64,000 nt of DNA from Psococerastis gibbosa (GCA_963971405.1 OZ020490.1:13316874-13380873), one strand, 5' to 3'; positions 23,545-34,231 are shown, counted from the first letter of the stretch. The notes: generated by a model not told the origin, from the sequence alone. Program-made: numbers and translations.

Positions 23545-23860
23545 AATAATAATAAGAATAATTGTTTCTTTATTGTACTAGGCTCCCCTAGCGGAGTTAG
23601 GGCCTTCGGGCCCTTCCTTACACTCAACTAGAGGGCTAGTTAATTAATGTTACAAAGCTATAAATACAAAACAGTTGCAAATACACAAAAAATTATAACA
23701 CTCGTTCACACACTCATTCACACATGGAGAGCGAAACCACATCAGATCTTGGCGAATCTAGTGTATTAGTCTAATTAGATGCTCCCGATAGCGAACTTTG
23801 AAAATTGGAAGAGAGGGAGATTCTTTTATGAGACACTAGTTGAATGCAAACAAATTACGA
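23545..23860 (-). mobile_element. LINE 3' end (CR1/L2-like family)
   Basis: On plus it starts with (AAT)n and has the tail CTAGCGGAGTTAGGGCC and GGGCCCTTCCTTACACTC. On minus this gives the same GTAAG...GGGC...GCCC hairpin as the LINE at 30277-30760 and as SINE-A. It is followed by an ACACTCATTCACACA stretch, also seen there. A short minus-strand frame ends SLSSNFQSSLSG, like a non-LTR C-terminus. Confidence 0.6.
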
Positions 23861-24868
23861 CAGTGCACCATTATTTATTAGAAAGATGGCCGTCTCAAAC
23901 TTTATTCATCACAAAAGTATCACCACTACAGCTATGGTTGTTAATTTAGAAGAATAAAAAACCGTATTGGTCTTAGCTTCTTCTCTAAATGCCTGCCTCT
24001 TTCATCTAAAATGGCGTTTGGAGACTGCCGCTCTGAAAAGGAAGTTCGTGCTCTAGCTTCTGCTCTTCTTCTTCTTCTTCTTCTTCTTCTTCTACTACAG
24101 CCCTTGATTGGCTTTGGCTGCATTCCTCCAGTCATCCCGGTTTCGTATGATGCTCTACAAACTACCTACTCCCAACTCGTAGAGGGCGGCTAATAATTCG
24201 ACCTTCCTTCCTTCCAGTGGACGTCCCTGTAGTCTTTTTCCCATCATGCTTGTTTTGTAAACGTGGGCAGTCTTTTGACATTGTTACGAAGAGTCCCTGC
24301 CCTCTTTGACGCTGCCCCTTTATAAAACGTAATACAGTATATACTGTCATCTCTATTGAATATTCAAGTTGGATCAAATGAAATGAACAGTGTCACTCAG
24401 CATATCTTTTCCATCTTACGATTCAATAAAAAGGTTCCCATCGTTTTTAACAAAGCAGAAAGTTCTAATAAATCGTGTAGGTTCATATTAGGTGTGTCAC
24501 TGCTTGTTACTACAATGCATCATTTTTAATAAAGAAAAAAAGTCCTTACACATCACTGTGGAATGAATTCCCCCTGATAATATTACCCCTTTAACGAGAC
24601 GGAGTCGAAGCTTTGTGAAAGAGGAAATAGATAGAGCAAAAAGGATTGCTGGCAATCCCGGATTCCCAAGGAACATATTGTATTTTCCTGTATTACTATA
24701 TTAAAGGTTCTTCTTTTTAAAAAATACTGTTATCTCAGCAATTTTGGCTGCTCAATCAAGCGAATGATTGCAGCGATTTGTATTTGGGGCCTTTTTTTTG
24801 TTTTTATTTTATTTTAACGGAGTTTTCGGTAAATTTACCGCTTTGCCGATCTATATGCTATCATGCAG
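23861..24868. other. Unassigned DNA with (CTT)n microsatellite
   Basis: (CTT)n covers about 24062-24092. Frames rich in L or R come from it. Nothing else is recognised. Confidence 0.5.
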
Positions 24869-24876
24869 GCTACCTT

Positions 24877-25059
24877 CAAGACCGTAGCCAGGGGGGGGGG
24901 GGTTCATGGGGGTTCAAATCCCCCCTCCCCCCCGAAATGAAATGGCTTGATACTAGATAGTTTCGGATTTGGAGAGGAAAAATAAAAACCACTATGTAAT
25001 ATGCAATGACATTACTGAAACCCCCCCCCCCCCTGAAAAAAATCCTGGCTACGACCTTG
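24877..25059. mobile_element. hAT-like MITE, 183 bp
   Basis: The ends CAAGACCGTAGCCAGGGGG and CCTGGCTACGACCTTG are complementary. A perfect 8-bp duplication, GCTACCTT, flanks it (24869-24876 and 25060-25067). The middle has a G-run near the left end and a C-run near the right. A lone left end of the same kind lies at 54909. Confidence 0.85.
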
Positions 25060-25154
25060 GCTACCTTGGTAGAGTTTCCTGACTAGTCGAACTGCAGCCT
25101 TATCATGTCTTTTAAAGAGTAACTTACCCCAGAATTTTTTTAGTAAAGGTAAAT

Positions 25155-25297
25155 CACATACAAACAATTTAATGAATATATTCGATTAACCTCTCTCAGT
25201 AGACTCTGTAGGTTAGTACCCGTGTTGAGTTACAACACATCTCCGATTGCATGGGGTGTAGAGACCCGCACAAGTACAAGCAATTTTAATGCGAATG
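25155..25297. repeat. Half of foldback family 'CAATTTAATGAAT'
   Basis: ACAAACAATTTAATGAATATATTCGATTAACCTC through GAGACCCGCACAAGTACAAG matches the left arm of the full foldback at 51705-51995. The other arm is missing. Confidence 0.65.
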
Positions 25298-25302
25298 TTA
25301 AG

Positions 25303-25467
25303 GCGGGTATTCCACATACGTCAATCGTCAATGAAAAATTGAAAAATGACGTTTTAGCAGACATTAAAGACATACTAAAAATTCTGCTACCACGTCAATT
25401 TACGTCATTGTTACGTCATTTTTCAATTTTTCATTGACAATTGACGTATGTGGAATACCCGCCTTAG
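25303..25467. mobile_element. MITE with near-perfect ~54-bp arms
   Basis: AGGCGGGTATTCCACATACG through AAAAATTGAAAAATGACG is repeated in inverted order at the right end (CGTCATTTTTCAATTTTTC ... GGAATACCCGCCT). TA or TTA flanks both ends. The terminal AGGCGGG-x-ATTCCAC resembles that of the 384-bp MITEs. Confidence 0.8.
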
Positions 25468-25953
25468 ATTGCCTTTCCCATCGAAAAAATGCGTATTATT
25501 TTATTTATGGTGGTACCACTGAGCACAAAAAAAAAGTAAGTTATTCATAAGGTAAGCATACGCAACAAATATTTACTTTGACAAACCAATCTGTTACATC
25601 AATTAATTCCCCTTTAACTCCAGCAGCCCTACTATTATGTCTTTTACAGATTAATAAGCATTGATTCATTGTTTTAAATAAAAGAGAGCAAAATGCGTGG
25701 GAAAGTTAAACTAATAAATTTCCTCCTCGACTATATTTGTGGTGAGTTTCTAATTTTTCTCCCTTAGATTTGGACACATTAATTAAAATACTTAATATAT
25801 TCCAAAATTCTACCCGTACATTTATTTTACATTTGTATTTCCTTCGATCAAAAAACAATGCAACCACATTCTTTAATTATTTCGTATAATTTATTAATTT
25901 GAATTTCCCGCGCATTTTTCATATTCTGTTTAAAACAATTAAATCAACGTGTA
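25468..25953. other. No feature seen
   Basis: AT-rich DNA without recognised motifs. Confidence 0.4.
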
Positions 25954-25956
25954 TTA

Positions 25957-26334
25957 GGCGCCCATTCCATTGACCGGCTAGGGCTATTTCCAACAACGGT
26001 GACGTGGTAGCAGACATTCAAGACTTAGGTAGCGTTTCCACCGACCTCGCATTGCAGATTGCAAATGACATTGACGGAAATGTTTGTTTTTCTTTTTATA
26101 GAAATCTATTAAAATGTTTGTAATTAACATATCCCATGAAGCCATTTTTTAATTTTAATTTGTTTGTTTGTGATTTTACTGTATGATCATTGATCAATTT
26201 TAACTATGGCATAGAGGAAAATAAACATTTCCGTCAATTCTGCAATGCGAGGTCGGTGGAGACGCCACCTAAGTCTTGAATGTCTGCTACCACGTCACCG
26301 TTTTTGGAAATAGCCCTAGCCCGTCAATGGAACC
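25957..26334. mobile_element. PIF/Harbinger-like MITE, copy 3
   Basis: TTA at 25954-25956 and 26335-26337 flank the 378-bp copy. Internal sequence is inverted relative to copies 1 and 2 (TTTGTTTGTTTGTGATTTTAC to the right). The right terminus has lost a few bases (GGAACC). Confidence 0.8.
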
Positions 26335-26337
26335 TTA

Positions 26338-26758
26338 GTAACCAATAAGTTAAATGGTTTTTACTCTGTCATGTGACACCATGGGGTTATTTACAATAAT
26401 TTAATTAGGTATATTTCCGGCGTTAAGTTAATCTGTACACAGCATAGTGGGACTGCCGTAAGTTAATTTAGATACATTTGGGTTTGTATAGAATAGTTTA
26501 ATCTTATTTCTGGAGAATTTATAGGGGTAGGGCTGCTATTACTCTATGTAGCTTGAAATTTCGAAAATACATGCACCTAGGTGGGTACCTTGGATTTATG
26601 TAACTTAGTGGCTAGCGAATAGTCGTATATCGTCCGAATTTCCACTAGCCTAGCATTTTCAGATCTTTAGTTAATTTAATAATAAATCATTCACAGATAG
26701 AGACAATTATTGATGAAATAATTAATGTGATCCTGATTCCAGACCATAGGTATGTGTA
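26338..26758. other. No feature seen
   Basis: No coding frames, inverted ends or copies recognised. Confidence 0.4.
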
Positions 26759-26760
26759 AG

Positions 26761-26992
26761 GCAGCTATTCCACCGGCGATTTTACTTCATATTTGATTTT
26801 GTCATTGACGTTTGTTTTGTTTTAAGGAGACTATTATGTAGATACTTATCTTATCTAGTATAAATTAAGTTATAATATTATTAATGATGTCTGCTACCAT
26901 AGTATAACTTAATTTATAATAGATAAGTTAAGTATCTACATAATAGTCTCCTTAAAACAAAACAAACAATCGCCGGTGGAATTGCCGCCTTA
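26761..26992. mobile_element. MITE with long arms (third AGGCxGC family)
   Basis: The ends AGGCAGCTATTCCACCGGCG and CGCCGGTGGAATTGCCGCCT are complementary. Inside, GTTTTGTTTTAAGGAGACTATTATG pairs with its complement at 26935-26965 and TATAAATTAAGTTATA pairs across the centre. TA flanks both ends. It encodes nothing. Confidence 0.8.
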
Positions 26993-27470
26993 CTACTGTA
27001 TCACCCAAAAATCGGTTATTTTTTATTCAATTAAAATTTGTACATAAGTCCATAAATATTTATTTTTCCCAAATTCTAGAATACTACTGTACCATAGCTT
27101 CTTTACTTTTTATTTTTATTTTGGTGCTGCTGTGTTTTTATCGATAAACTGACATGAGACCGAAATTAACTGAATTTTATAATTAAAAAGAGGTAGGAAA
27201 TGTTTTAGGTTTACTTTCAATTAGTGTTGATTGGTGAATAAATTAAACATTTCTTTGAAGTTCTACTTCTTATGGCGTGCTCTTGATAGCTAGATTTTTA
27301 TCTTATGTGTGACGTAAAGGCTGAATAATATTAAATAGTAGGGGGTACGAGTAGAACGGCAAATACCACGCAGTCTAGAGCTGTCGGTTAAGTACAGAAC
27401 CTGACATAAGATATCTTGTTTGATTAGCAGTTTTACTTACTTTCTTTCTCTTCTTTATCCCACATAACCA
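26993..27470. other. No feature seen
   Basis: AT-rich, no motifs recognised. Confidence 0.4.
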
Positions 27471-27478
27471 ATGGCGGA

Positions 27479-27864
27479 CCCATGGGGGGGGGGGGGTGTC
27501 AGGGGGTCATGACCCCCCTAAATGATTAAATTCATAAGTCAGGACATGTAGAGTAGTGGTACAGACTTTCACCCGAATGGTTGTTGGTTCGAGTCCCACA
27601 CTTGCTACATTTTCAGGCCATGCTTCGGTGGGCATGTAGAGCAGGCGGTCCCGGGCCTTCCTAGTTGAGTGTAAGAGAGGGCTTTATAGCCCTAACTCCG
27701 CTAGGTAGGCTTAGTGATAGAAAAAAAAGTCAATATTTATTTAAGATACATATTTGTTGTTGTTGTTGAATAAAACCCATTTTTTCAACAACAAAATTAT
27801 CTTTTAAACTTACAAAAACTTGTGACCCCCCCCCCCCACAAATTTTCCGCTGGATCCGTCCTTG
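27479..27864. mobile_element. hAT-like element with SINE-A inserted
   Basis: The element begins CAATGGCGGACCCATGGGG and ends CTGGATCCGTCCTTG. A perfect 8-bp duplication, CACATAAC, flanks it (27471-27478 and 27865-27872). A SINE-A copy occupies about 27539-27743. A G-run follows the left end and a C-run precedes the right end. Confidence 0.8.
27539..27743 (+). mobile_element. SINE-A, well preserved plus-strand copy
   Basis: TRNA-like head with box A TAGAGTAGTGG and box B GGTTCGAGTCC, about 41 bp apart. The body ends in GAGAGGGCTTTATAGCCC, which folds as a small hairpin, then CTAACTCCGCTAGG, an A-run and AATATTTATTTA. About 205 bp. It is younger than its hAT-like host. Confidence 0.85.
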
Positions 27865-27943
27865 CACATAACATAGACACATGACATAGTTACTATATCT
27901 AATCCCGGTATTATAATACAGGAGGTAAAAATTGCAAGTTCAC

Positions 27944-28030
27944 TGGAGCATGGACGGATACAAGGGGGGGGGGGGAGGCAGGGGTGTAACTGCCCCCCCC
28001 CCCCCCCCCGCCAATTTACTAAGGATGTTG
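27944..28030. other. G-run/C-run hAT-like fragment
   Basis: CATGGACGGATACAAGGGG with long G and C runs resembles hAT-like ends nearby, but I could not define both ends. Confidence 0.4.
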
Positions 28031-28079
28031 TTAGTCAGTTAGTACGTTGTAATTTTAACGATACTCAATAAGTTGATTC

Positions 28080-28240
28080 GATTCAAACTTCCATGGCAAG
28101 GTGGTAGCGTGCTTGTACTTGTGCGAGTGTCTAGACGTCATGCGTTTGGAGACGTGTCGTAACTCAACAAGGGTAGTAACCTACAGAGGCGACTAAAGAG
28201 GTCAATCGGATACATTCATTAAATTGTTTGTATTATACCA
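28080..28240. repeat. Right half of foldback family 'CAATTTAATGAAT'
   Basis: CAAGGTGGTAGCGTGCTTGTACTTGTGCGAG through CGGATACATTCATTAAATTGTTTG is nearly the same as 51839-51982. The left arm is absent. Confidence 0.7.
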
Positions 28241-28580
28241 TTAACCTTCAACCTTTAACATTTTAATAGTATAAATAATGTGTTATAAAGCAGACGAAAT
28301 GTTCCTCTTCATTTTGATATTATTAATGTAATTATATATATTATTCGTACGTGGCCGTGACTAACACGAATTAGCAACAGTTTTGTAACTCCTTTGACCT
28401 GACATCCTCAGTGACGATTATTTATTACAAATCAGTTTCCATTAACTGTATAGCCGATCGGTGTTAGTTACGACACCGTAATGTACATTCAAACGTGGAA
28501 AAATATTTTTTTTAGTTTCTGACACCTTATTTATTTTGTTACATTTGATATTTCATAACAAATGGGCACAAATGGAAAAT
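28241..28580. other. No feature seen
   Basis: AT-rich, no recognised motifs. Confidence 0.4.
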
Positions 28581-28800
28581 GTCAGCACAGGTAGAGTAGT
28601 GGTACAGACTCTGAATTTCACCCGAAAGGTTGTTGGTTCGAGTCCCACACTTGATAAATTTTCTGAACCTGCTTCGGGGGCATGTAAAGCAGGCGGTTCC
28701 GGGTCTTCCTAATTGAGTGTAAGAAAGGGCGCTATAGCCCTAACTTCGCTAGGTTGGCTTAGTAATATAAGAAAAAATCAATATTTATTTTATTTATTTA
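28581..28800 (+). mobile_element. SINE-A copy
   Basis: Box A TAGAGTAGTGG, box B GGTTCGAGTCC, hairpin GGGCGCTATAGCCC, then GCTAGGTTGGCTTAG, an A-rich run and ATTTATTTTATTTATTTA. Confidence 0.85.
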
Positions 28801-29592
28801 AAAATGGAAGGCTCCATTGTCCCCTAAGATGGATGGCTCCCAACATCATAAGTACATAGTACCGTATACGAAAAGTGATATCCAAAGGTGGCCGCCATGT
28901 ATATCAATAGGAAGAGGTTTGCTTCACATTCCGTAGCTTCACCAATAAAGGTGGGAATCACCCTTAACTCATTATGCACGTCCGGTCAAAGTCACCTTTA
29001 GAAAGTACAAACCACATTCAACATGCAAACTCTATTAACTAAATCATAGAGGCTCACCTGATAATGATGTTAAAAGACCAGAAAAAGTTCCAACGAGAGC
29101 ACCAACAGTTACAAAAAACCACAACACAATTATGATTGATGGAAAATACAGACGAAGTCAGCACTCGAAAGCGCCGAAATGTAAGCACACACAGAAAGTA
29201 AGCACTTCGTACGACAGTTGAGCACTCACTGGTCTGAGCTTTCTTATTCGGCAGTGGGTTCTCCGGGGCGCAAGCGCCCAATCGAGACAAATGCTTACCT
29301 ACCCACTGCTTACCATTGACTTTTGTTTTTGCTGCTGAAATCCTGATTTACCTACCTGGATTATATTATCTTACATGAGTAAGCAAGAACGAGCCATTGG
29401 CGGATTTTGCCTCCAATTTAGTGGGGGGGGGGGGGGGGGGGGTCAGCGGGCAGATTCAGTGGATTATAAAATTAAAAAACATTATTATTTTTAATTCCCA
29501 CTGTAAACCTGTGTACGTCTAGACCCCCTGACCCCCCCCCCCCCTCCCACCCTTGCATCTTCAATCTGAATCCCGTGGACGCCATGGTGATG
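28801..29592. other. Unassigned DNA with hAT-like G/C runs
   Basis: CATTGGCGGATTTTG near 29393 followed by an 18-G run, and a C-run at 29533-29545, resemble a short hAT-like element. The right end and duplication are not resolved. Upstream nothing is recognised. Confidence 0.4.
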
Positions 29593-30250
29593 ATGGTCCC
29601 ATTTAAAAAATAGTTATTTGGACATACATTGCCTCTTGTGTCAGTAGTGATTAGAGGCAGGGGCCTCACAGTCATCGAACAATTAGGGCGGAGACCAAAT
29701 TGAGGTAGCTACAATTTTTTTTTCTCCTGCGGTATGCATTTTTAAAATCTAAGGCTTATATGAGCTTAAATTCATCGAAATCCATTTAGTAGTTTGTCCA
29801 CAAATCGATGAACGAGATGAGCTACAGAAGGAGACTTTTCTGGAGTGGGTGCTTCTCCCGTCATCAAGCTGAGTCTTAGGAGGAACTGATTGTTTAGTCC
29901 GTGGACGAATGGTGAAAGAGCTTGCGTTTTGATCCGGAGAACGGTATAGATTGAATCCTCAAGGGGATCGGATTTACACAATAATTCGGATAATAATACA
30001 AGAGCAATGATTCAATTGTCCAGAAACTATCAGTCCTTATCAGGACTAACCCATCAGTCGTTCTCAGGAGTAAGCCTGATGATGGCAGTAGCACCCACTC
30101 ACGAAACATAGCCCCTTCTTGTGACAGTGGGATCCACCCTAATTGTTCAATGACTGTGATGCCCCTGCCTCTATTGACTATTAACACAGCAGGCAACAAA
30201 AGTACAACTAACTCTTTTTTTAAATAATACTAGGCCTACACCATTTTTAC
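29593..30250. repeat. Two partial copies of the MITE family that hosts the gypsy element
   Basis: At 29595-29690 (minus) and 30098-30245 (plus) are pieces related to 41700-41803 plus 46617-46663. Landmarks: CCACCCTAATTGTTC, ATGACTGTGATGCCC and, at 30170-30190, TTGACTATTAACACAGCAGG. The last string is an unoccupied version of the gypsy insertion point. The DNA between the pieces is unassigned. Confidence 0.65.
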
Positions 30251-30276
30251 CTTTACCTTTAACAAAAGATCGATAA

Positions 30277-30760
30277 TAATAATAATAATAAAGTCTTTAT
30301 TTAAAAAAATATATGTAGATACAGCGAGATTAGGGCCTATGGCCCTCTCTTACACCTTACTGTACATATCAACGATATCGTTTGATTGAAATATAATTTT
30401 ATAAACTACATTCATACAAAATATCAGCCATACCTTTCATTCAAGATAACAGACATACTAGTTCACATACACATTTTCTCACAGACTCACACGCAGCCTT
30501 GCCTTGATCAACCGGTGACAGTGGTTTGCTGACCAAGGAGAAACTTGTAATATTTGTTTTTGAATACGTTGAGAGATGCAGAGGCACGAATTTCTATGGG
30601 TATCGAGTTCCATAGTGTAGAGGAAGAGATGAGAAATGAAGAGTGGAAGATTCGGGAATGAGAGAGATGGGTTAGAAGGAGGTCGTCCCCACAAGTATTA
30701 TAGGCTCGCGAGGAAAGTGGTGTAAGGGACGTTGGGGATTGGGTACGCAGCACTTTGAAG
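30277..30760 (-). pseudogene. LINE 3' end with reverse transcriptase C-terminus (CR1/L2-like)
   Basis: A minus-strand frame (30753 to 30508) reads SFLISSSTLWNSIPIEIR and then SLNVFKNKYYKFL. This is the usual end of CR1/L2-type reverse transcriptases (SF-x-P-x-x-x-LWNSLP-x-EIR ... SL-x-x-FK-x-x-L). The 3' untranslated part follows, with a GTAAGAGAGGGC...GCCCTAA hairpin at about 30335-30357 and a terminal (TTA)n repeat. The 5' part of the element is missing. Its tail hairpin matches that of SINE-A, so this LINE family is the likely source of the SINE's mobility. Confidence 0.7.
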
Positions 30761-30959
30761 ACTTAGGCATGCTTGGTGAAGTTGACGCCGACGTTGGAGA
30801 TTCAGCCAGGCCAGAGATTTCAGGAGTGGAGATATGTGGTCTCGATGGTCTCAATGTACAGGTTAGAGAGGCCAATAAAAACTGTGATAATGTACCAACA
30901 CTTGCAGTTCTGATAGGAGTAGGCAAGTCTGTTAGGGGGTTGTTAGTATTAATAATGTC

Positions 30960-31192
30960 CTGAAGGACTTTTTATTGGCATAGGCCTGCACTTGTCCAAT
31001 GCCATGAATTTCGGACATTATTTGTATTGTTTCCGTATGAACTTTTGGCCATTGGCAAGCTGGTATACGTTCTCGATGTCAACCTACACCGGTTACAAGC
31101 GATAATGGACAAGCTGAGACAATGCGTACCATTGACGCAATGAAACATGCGAAAGCAAGACTTAACCAAGTGGAGATACGAGTCGAGGTGGT
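30960..31192 (-). mobile_element. SINE-C copy
   Basis: On plus it runs AAGGACTTTTTATTGGC, CTTGTCCAATGCC, GATGTCAACCTACACCGG, ACAAGCTGAGACAATG to GAGATACGAGTCGA. Same order as 38505-38760. Confidence 0.7.
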
Positions 31193-31930
31193 TGTTAAGT
31201 GGCTACACTACAAGGATTATAACATCTACATCTTTGTTCATACAAATATAAAAAAATTCGCACGATACCACTTCAAGTGTATCTCGAGGGAGCTTTCACG
31301 CTAAAGTGACATCTCTAGATGCCACCCTAAGGCAAAAGACTAATAAACGTGTAGTTTGGTTTAAAAATGTAATTAAAGAGAAAGTAATTTACGCAAATAA
31401 ACTGGTAAGTCAAAAATAGCGGCACGCTTTGCTGACACAGAGTATCTAACAAGGTTCATTAGAAATGACAGCGAATTTTGCAGAAATAGAGGTGGTTAAT
31501 TAATATTTCTGTGAGCTGCATGCAGCGTCAATCCCCTTCCTACTTAACCAGATATTAACTGACACCACGATATTGTTAATTGCCCCCGCTGCAGCTGAAA
31601 CGCAACCCTTATGGTCGGATGAGTCTTGAGTAGGTCCTGACCTTGACCCGAGGGGGGGGGGTCCAGGATTTTGTTCGGCTCCCGTCTCCAAGCCTTTTAC
31701 TTTTTCAACACCTTAACCTCGAGTCGACAGTAGTGCCATTGACACTTCCGCAGTCCTCTGTCTATAGACTAGAATGTCTTGGTGGGTAGTAGTAGTAGTA
31801 AATTTCGCAAAGTTCTAGGCCACGGTGAGGACAGGACACAAATTTTTATTTTATTTTATTTTATTTTTACAATACAGTTTTTCACCAATTACTTACATTG
31901 CACAAAAAAATACAATTGAACAATTAAGTA
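31193..31930. other. Unassigned DNA
   Basis: A G-run at 31661-31669 lies beside GGTCCAGGATTTTG. A (TTTTA)n repeat lies near 31845-31866. No further features. Confidence 0.45.
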
Positions 31931-31936
31931 AAAATA

Positions 31937-32213
31937 AGGCACTATATACCCGGGTATTGTCATCCACCATGTTGTATCCCATATTTCCTATATGGTAAGT
32001 ATTGTAAGAAAAGTAAAAGATTGAAAAAAACTTATCCACGTTTTAGTAATTTTTTATTATATGCTTCCGTTTTTTTAAATAAAAATAAAATTATTTAATA
32101 AACAACGATAAATTTCTGAAAATAAATAGGTAAACACCCAATGCTTGGCATATACAGAAGACTTATAATGGATACAACATGGCGGATGACAATACCTGTC
32201 TAATATCGAGCCC
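31937..32213. mobile_element. MITE family 'CACTATATACCC', copy 2
   Basis: 277 bp with the same ends and interior as 756-1048 (GATGACAATACCTGTCTAATA near the right end). TA lies on both sides. Confidence 0.75.
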
Positions 32214-32302
32214 TAAGTAAAATATAACAGAAATAATAATAATATGCTACTACTTTACATAAATAAACAATAGTAAAAGTAAAGGAGTTGGTAATAGCTT
32301 AA

Positions 32303-32686
32303 GGCGCCCATTCCATTGACCGGCTAGGGCTATTTCCAAAAACAGTGACGTGGCAGCAGACATTCAAGACTTAGGTTGCGCTTCCATCGATCTCGCATTG
32401 CAGAATGCAAATGACATTGACGGAAATTAGAATTTTTCTGTTTATAGAAATCTATTAAAATGTTTGTACTTAACATATCCCATGACGCCACTTTTTAATT
32501 TTAGTTTGTTTGTTTGTGATTTTACTGTATGATCATTGATCAATTTTAACTATGGCATAGAGGAAAATAAACATTTCCGTCAATTCTGCAATGCGAGGTC
32601 GGTGGAAACGCCACCTAAGTCTTGAATGTCTGCTACCACGTCACCGTTTTTGGAAATAGCCCTAGCCGGTCAATGGAATGGGCACC
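32303..32686. mobile_element. PIF/Harbinger-like MITE, copy 4
   Basis: 384 bp. The ends GGCGCCCATTCCATTGACC and GGTCAATGGAATGGGCACC are complementary at 17 of 19 or better. TTAA lies on both sides, compatible with a TTA or TAA duplication. Confidence 0.85.
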
Positions 32687-32954
32687 TTAAACTGCTATAG
32701 TAGGTATTAGAGCAAGAGCCCACGACGGATAGACCTTCGTTATTTTATAAAAGCTCAAAGTTTTTCTGTGCATGACCCCTATACAGATAAGAACGAACAG
32801 CGACTATGGAGTTTGGGTTTTGGTTACTTTGGCAGTTAACAGGTAGTAAAGTGCATAAAATAGTACATAACTTTCGTTAAAGTATAAAGCTTAATTTTTT
32901 AATATTTTCTTAGGGATAACTTTAAAAATCTCTTACTCCATTGCCAGACACTTA

Positions 32955-33915
32955 TGACGGTTGCAACCCCCTGTTAGACATCCCTAAACTTAAATAAACA
33001 AAAAATAACAAAAACTTAGAGTTTTAGAAAAACTTGTTATAACAACCCGAATTAGTAAAACCCAAATAATCGTTAAGAAATTAACTTTGTCTAAGAAACC
33101 CACTTGTGTTAGTATAAAACCCTGAGCGCTTTCGGCAAGAACTGCCATCTACAGAGGGAAACCCACTAGCACAGTTACACCTTATCTGCGATTTGAGACT
33201 TGCTCAACTCAACAACATTTGCATCTTCTCCTCGAGTTGAGCAAGTCTCAAATCGCAGATAAGGTGTAACTGTGCTAGTGGGTTTCCCTCTGTAGATGGC
33301 AGTTCTTGCCGAAAGCGCTCAGGGTTTTATACTAACACAAGTGGGTTTCTTAGACAAAGTTAATTTCTTAACGATTATTTGGGTTTTACTAATTCGGGTT
33401 GTTATAACAAGTTTTTCTAAAACTCTAAGTTTTTGTTATTTTTTGTTTATTAAAATGAAATACCACGAAGTCACGAGTAATCTAATAATTTATCCCTAAA
33501 CTTTCATCAATTATAGGTAATTATACTTTTGTTATAGTATAAAAGCTACATTTTATATATGTTACTTGGGGACCTATGACAAAAATGTTACCTCAATAGC
33601 AGGACAGTTTAAATGGTTTTTACAGCTTGCCACATTGAAAGTTAGCTATAAGTGCGAACGCGAGGTAACAATACAATGAAGCGGGTGCGAGTGATATGAG
33701 ATAGGGCGCTTTATAGTCGAGTGCGCTAAAGGCTACAGCGAACTTTCAATGTGTTTGGCAAGAAAAAACCATTTAAACTGTCCGGCTATTGAGGTAACAT
33801 TTGTTCATAGGTCCCCAAGTAGCATATATAAAATTTAACTTTTATACTATAGCAAAAGTATAATTACCTATAATTAAATAAAGTTTAGGGGTGTCTGACT
33901 GGGAGTAGCATTGAT
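32955..33915. mobile_element. Foldback element with a Penelope palindrome in its left arm
   Basis: The outer arms run from GTTAGACATCCCTAAACTT on the left, continuing after the inserted palindrome at TCATCAATTATAGGTAATTATAC. The right arm mirrors this from about 33740 to its end AAAGTTTAGGGGTGTCTGAC. Arms of roughly 140 bp or more pair at GGTAATTATACTTTTG, TTGGGGACCTATGA and GACAGTTTAAATGG. The centre (about 33645-33735) is unpaired. It encodes nothing. Confidence 0.75.
32992..33491 (+). mobile_element. Penelope-like element reduced to a perfect palindrome
   Basis: The two arms, 32993-33210 and 33234-33451, are each 218 bp and, read by eye, fully complementary around a 23-nt loop. A 40-bp extension (AAAATGAAATACCACGAAG to ATTT) follows only the right arm. 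A perfect 12-bp duplication, ATCCCTAAACTT, flanks the unit (32980-32991 and 33492-33503). The arm matches the 3' repeat of the coding Penelope element at 61802-62916, which identifies it. Inverted terminal repeats plus a one-sided extension are known for this class. Confidence 0.85.
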
Positions 33916-34000
33916 TGGGAGTAGTATTGATATGAAGCATTGTCTTCTATAAACAGCAGAGCAGTCATTGCTGGGTGGGTAAGCGTGAGAGAATTTGATG

Positions 34001-34205
34001 TCAGTACATGTAGAGTAGTGGTACAGACTCTGACTTTCACCCGAAAGGTTGTTGGTTTGAGTCCCACATTTTCTGACCATGCTTCTGAGGGCATGTAAAG
34101 CAGGGGGTCCCGGGCTTTCCTAGTTGAGTGTAAGAGAGGGCTTTACAGCCCCAACTCCGCTAGGTTGGCTTCGTTATAGAACAAAAAGTCGATATTTATA
34201 TATTT
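34001..34205 (+). mobile_element. SINE-A copy
   Basis: Box A TAGAGTAGTGG, a slightly changed box B (GGTTTGAGTCC), hairpin GGGCTTTACAGCCC, then GCTAGGTTGGCTTCG and ATATTTATATATTT. Confidence 0.8.
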
Positions 34206-34231
34206 CTAGTTCTTCCATCATGATCATCATC

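Noticed and set aside
23941..24193. Arg-rich and Leu-rich frames on opposite strands
   Set aside because: Both come from the (CTT)n microsatellite.
32992..33491. Hammerhead ribozyme in the Penelope terminal repeat
   Set aside because: GCCGAAAGC is present but I found no CUGANGA partner at a suitable distance.
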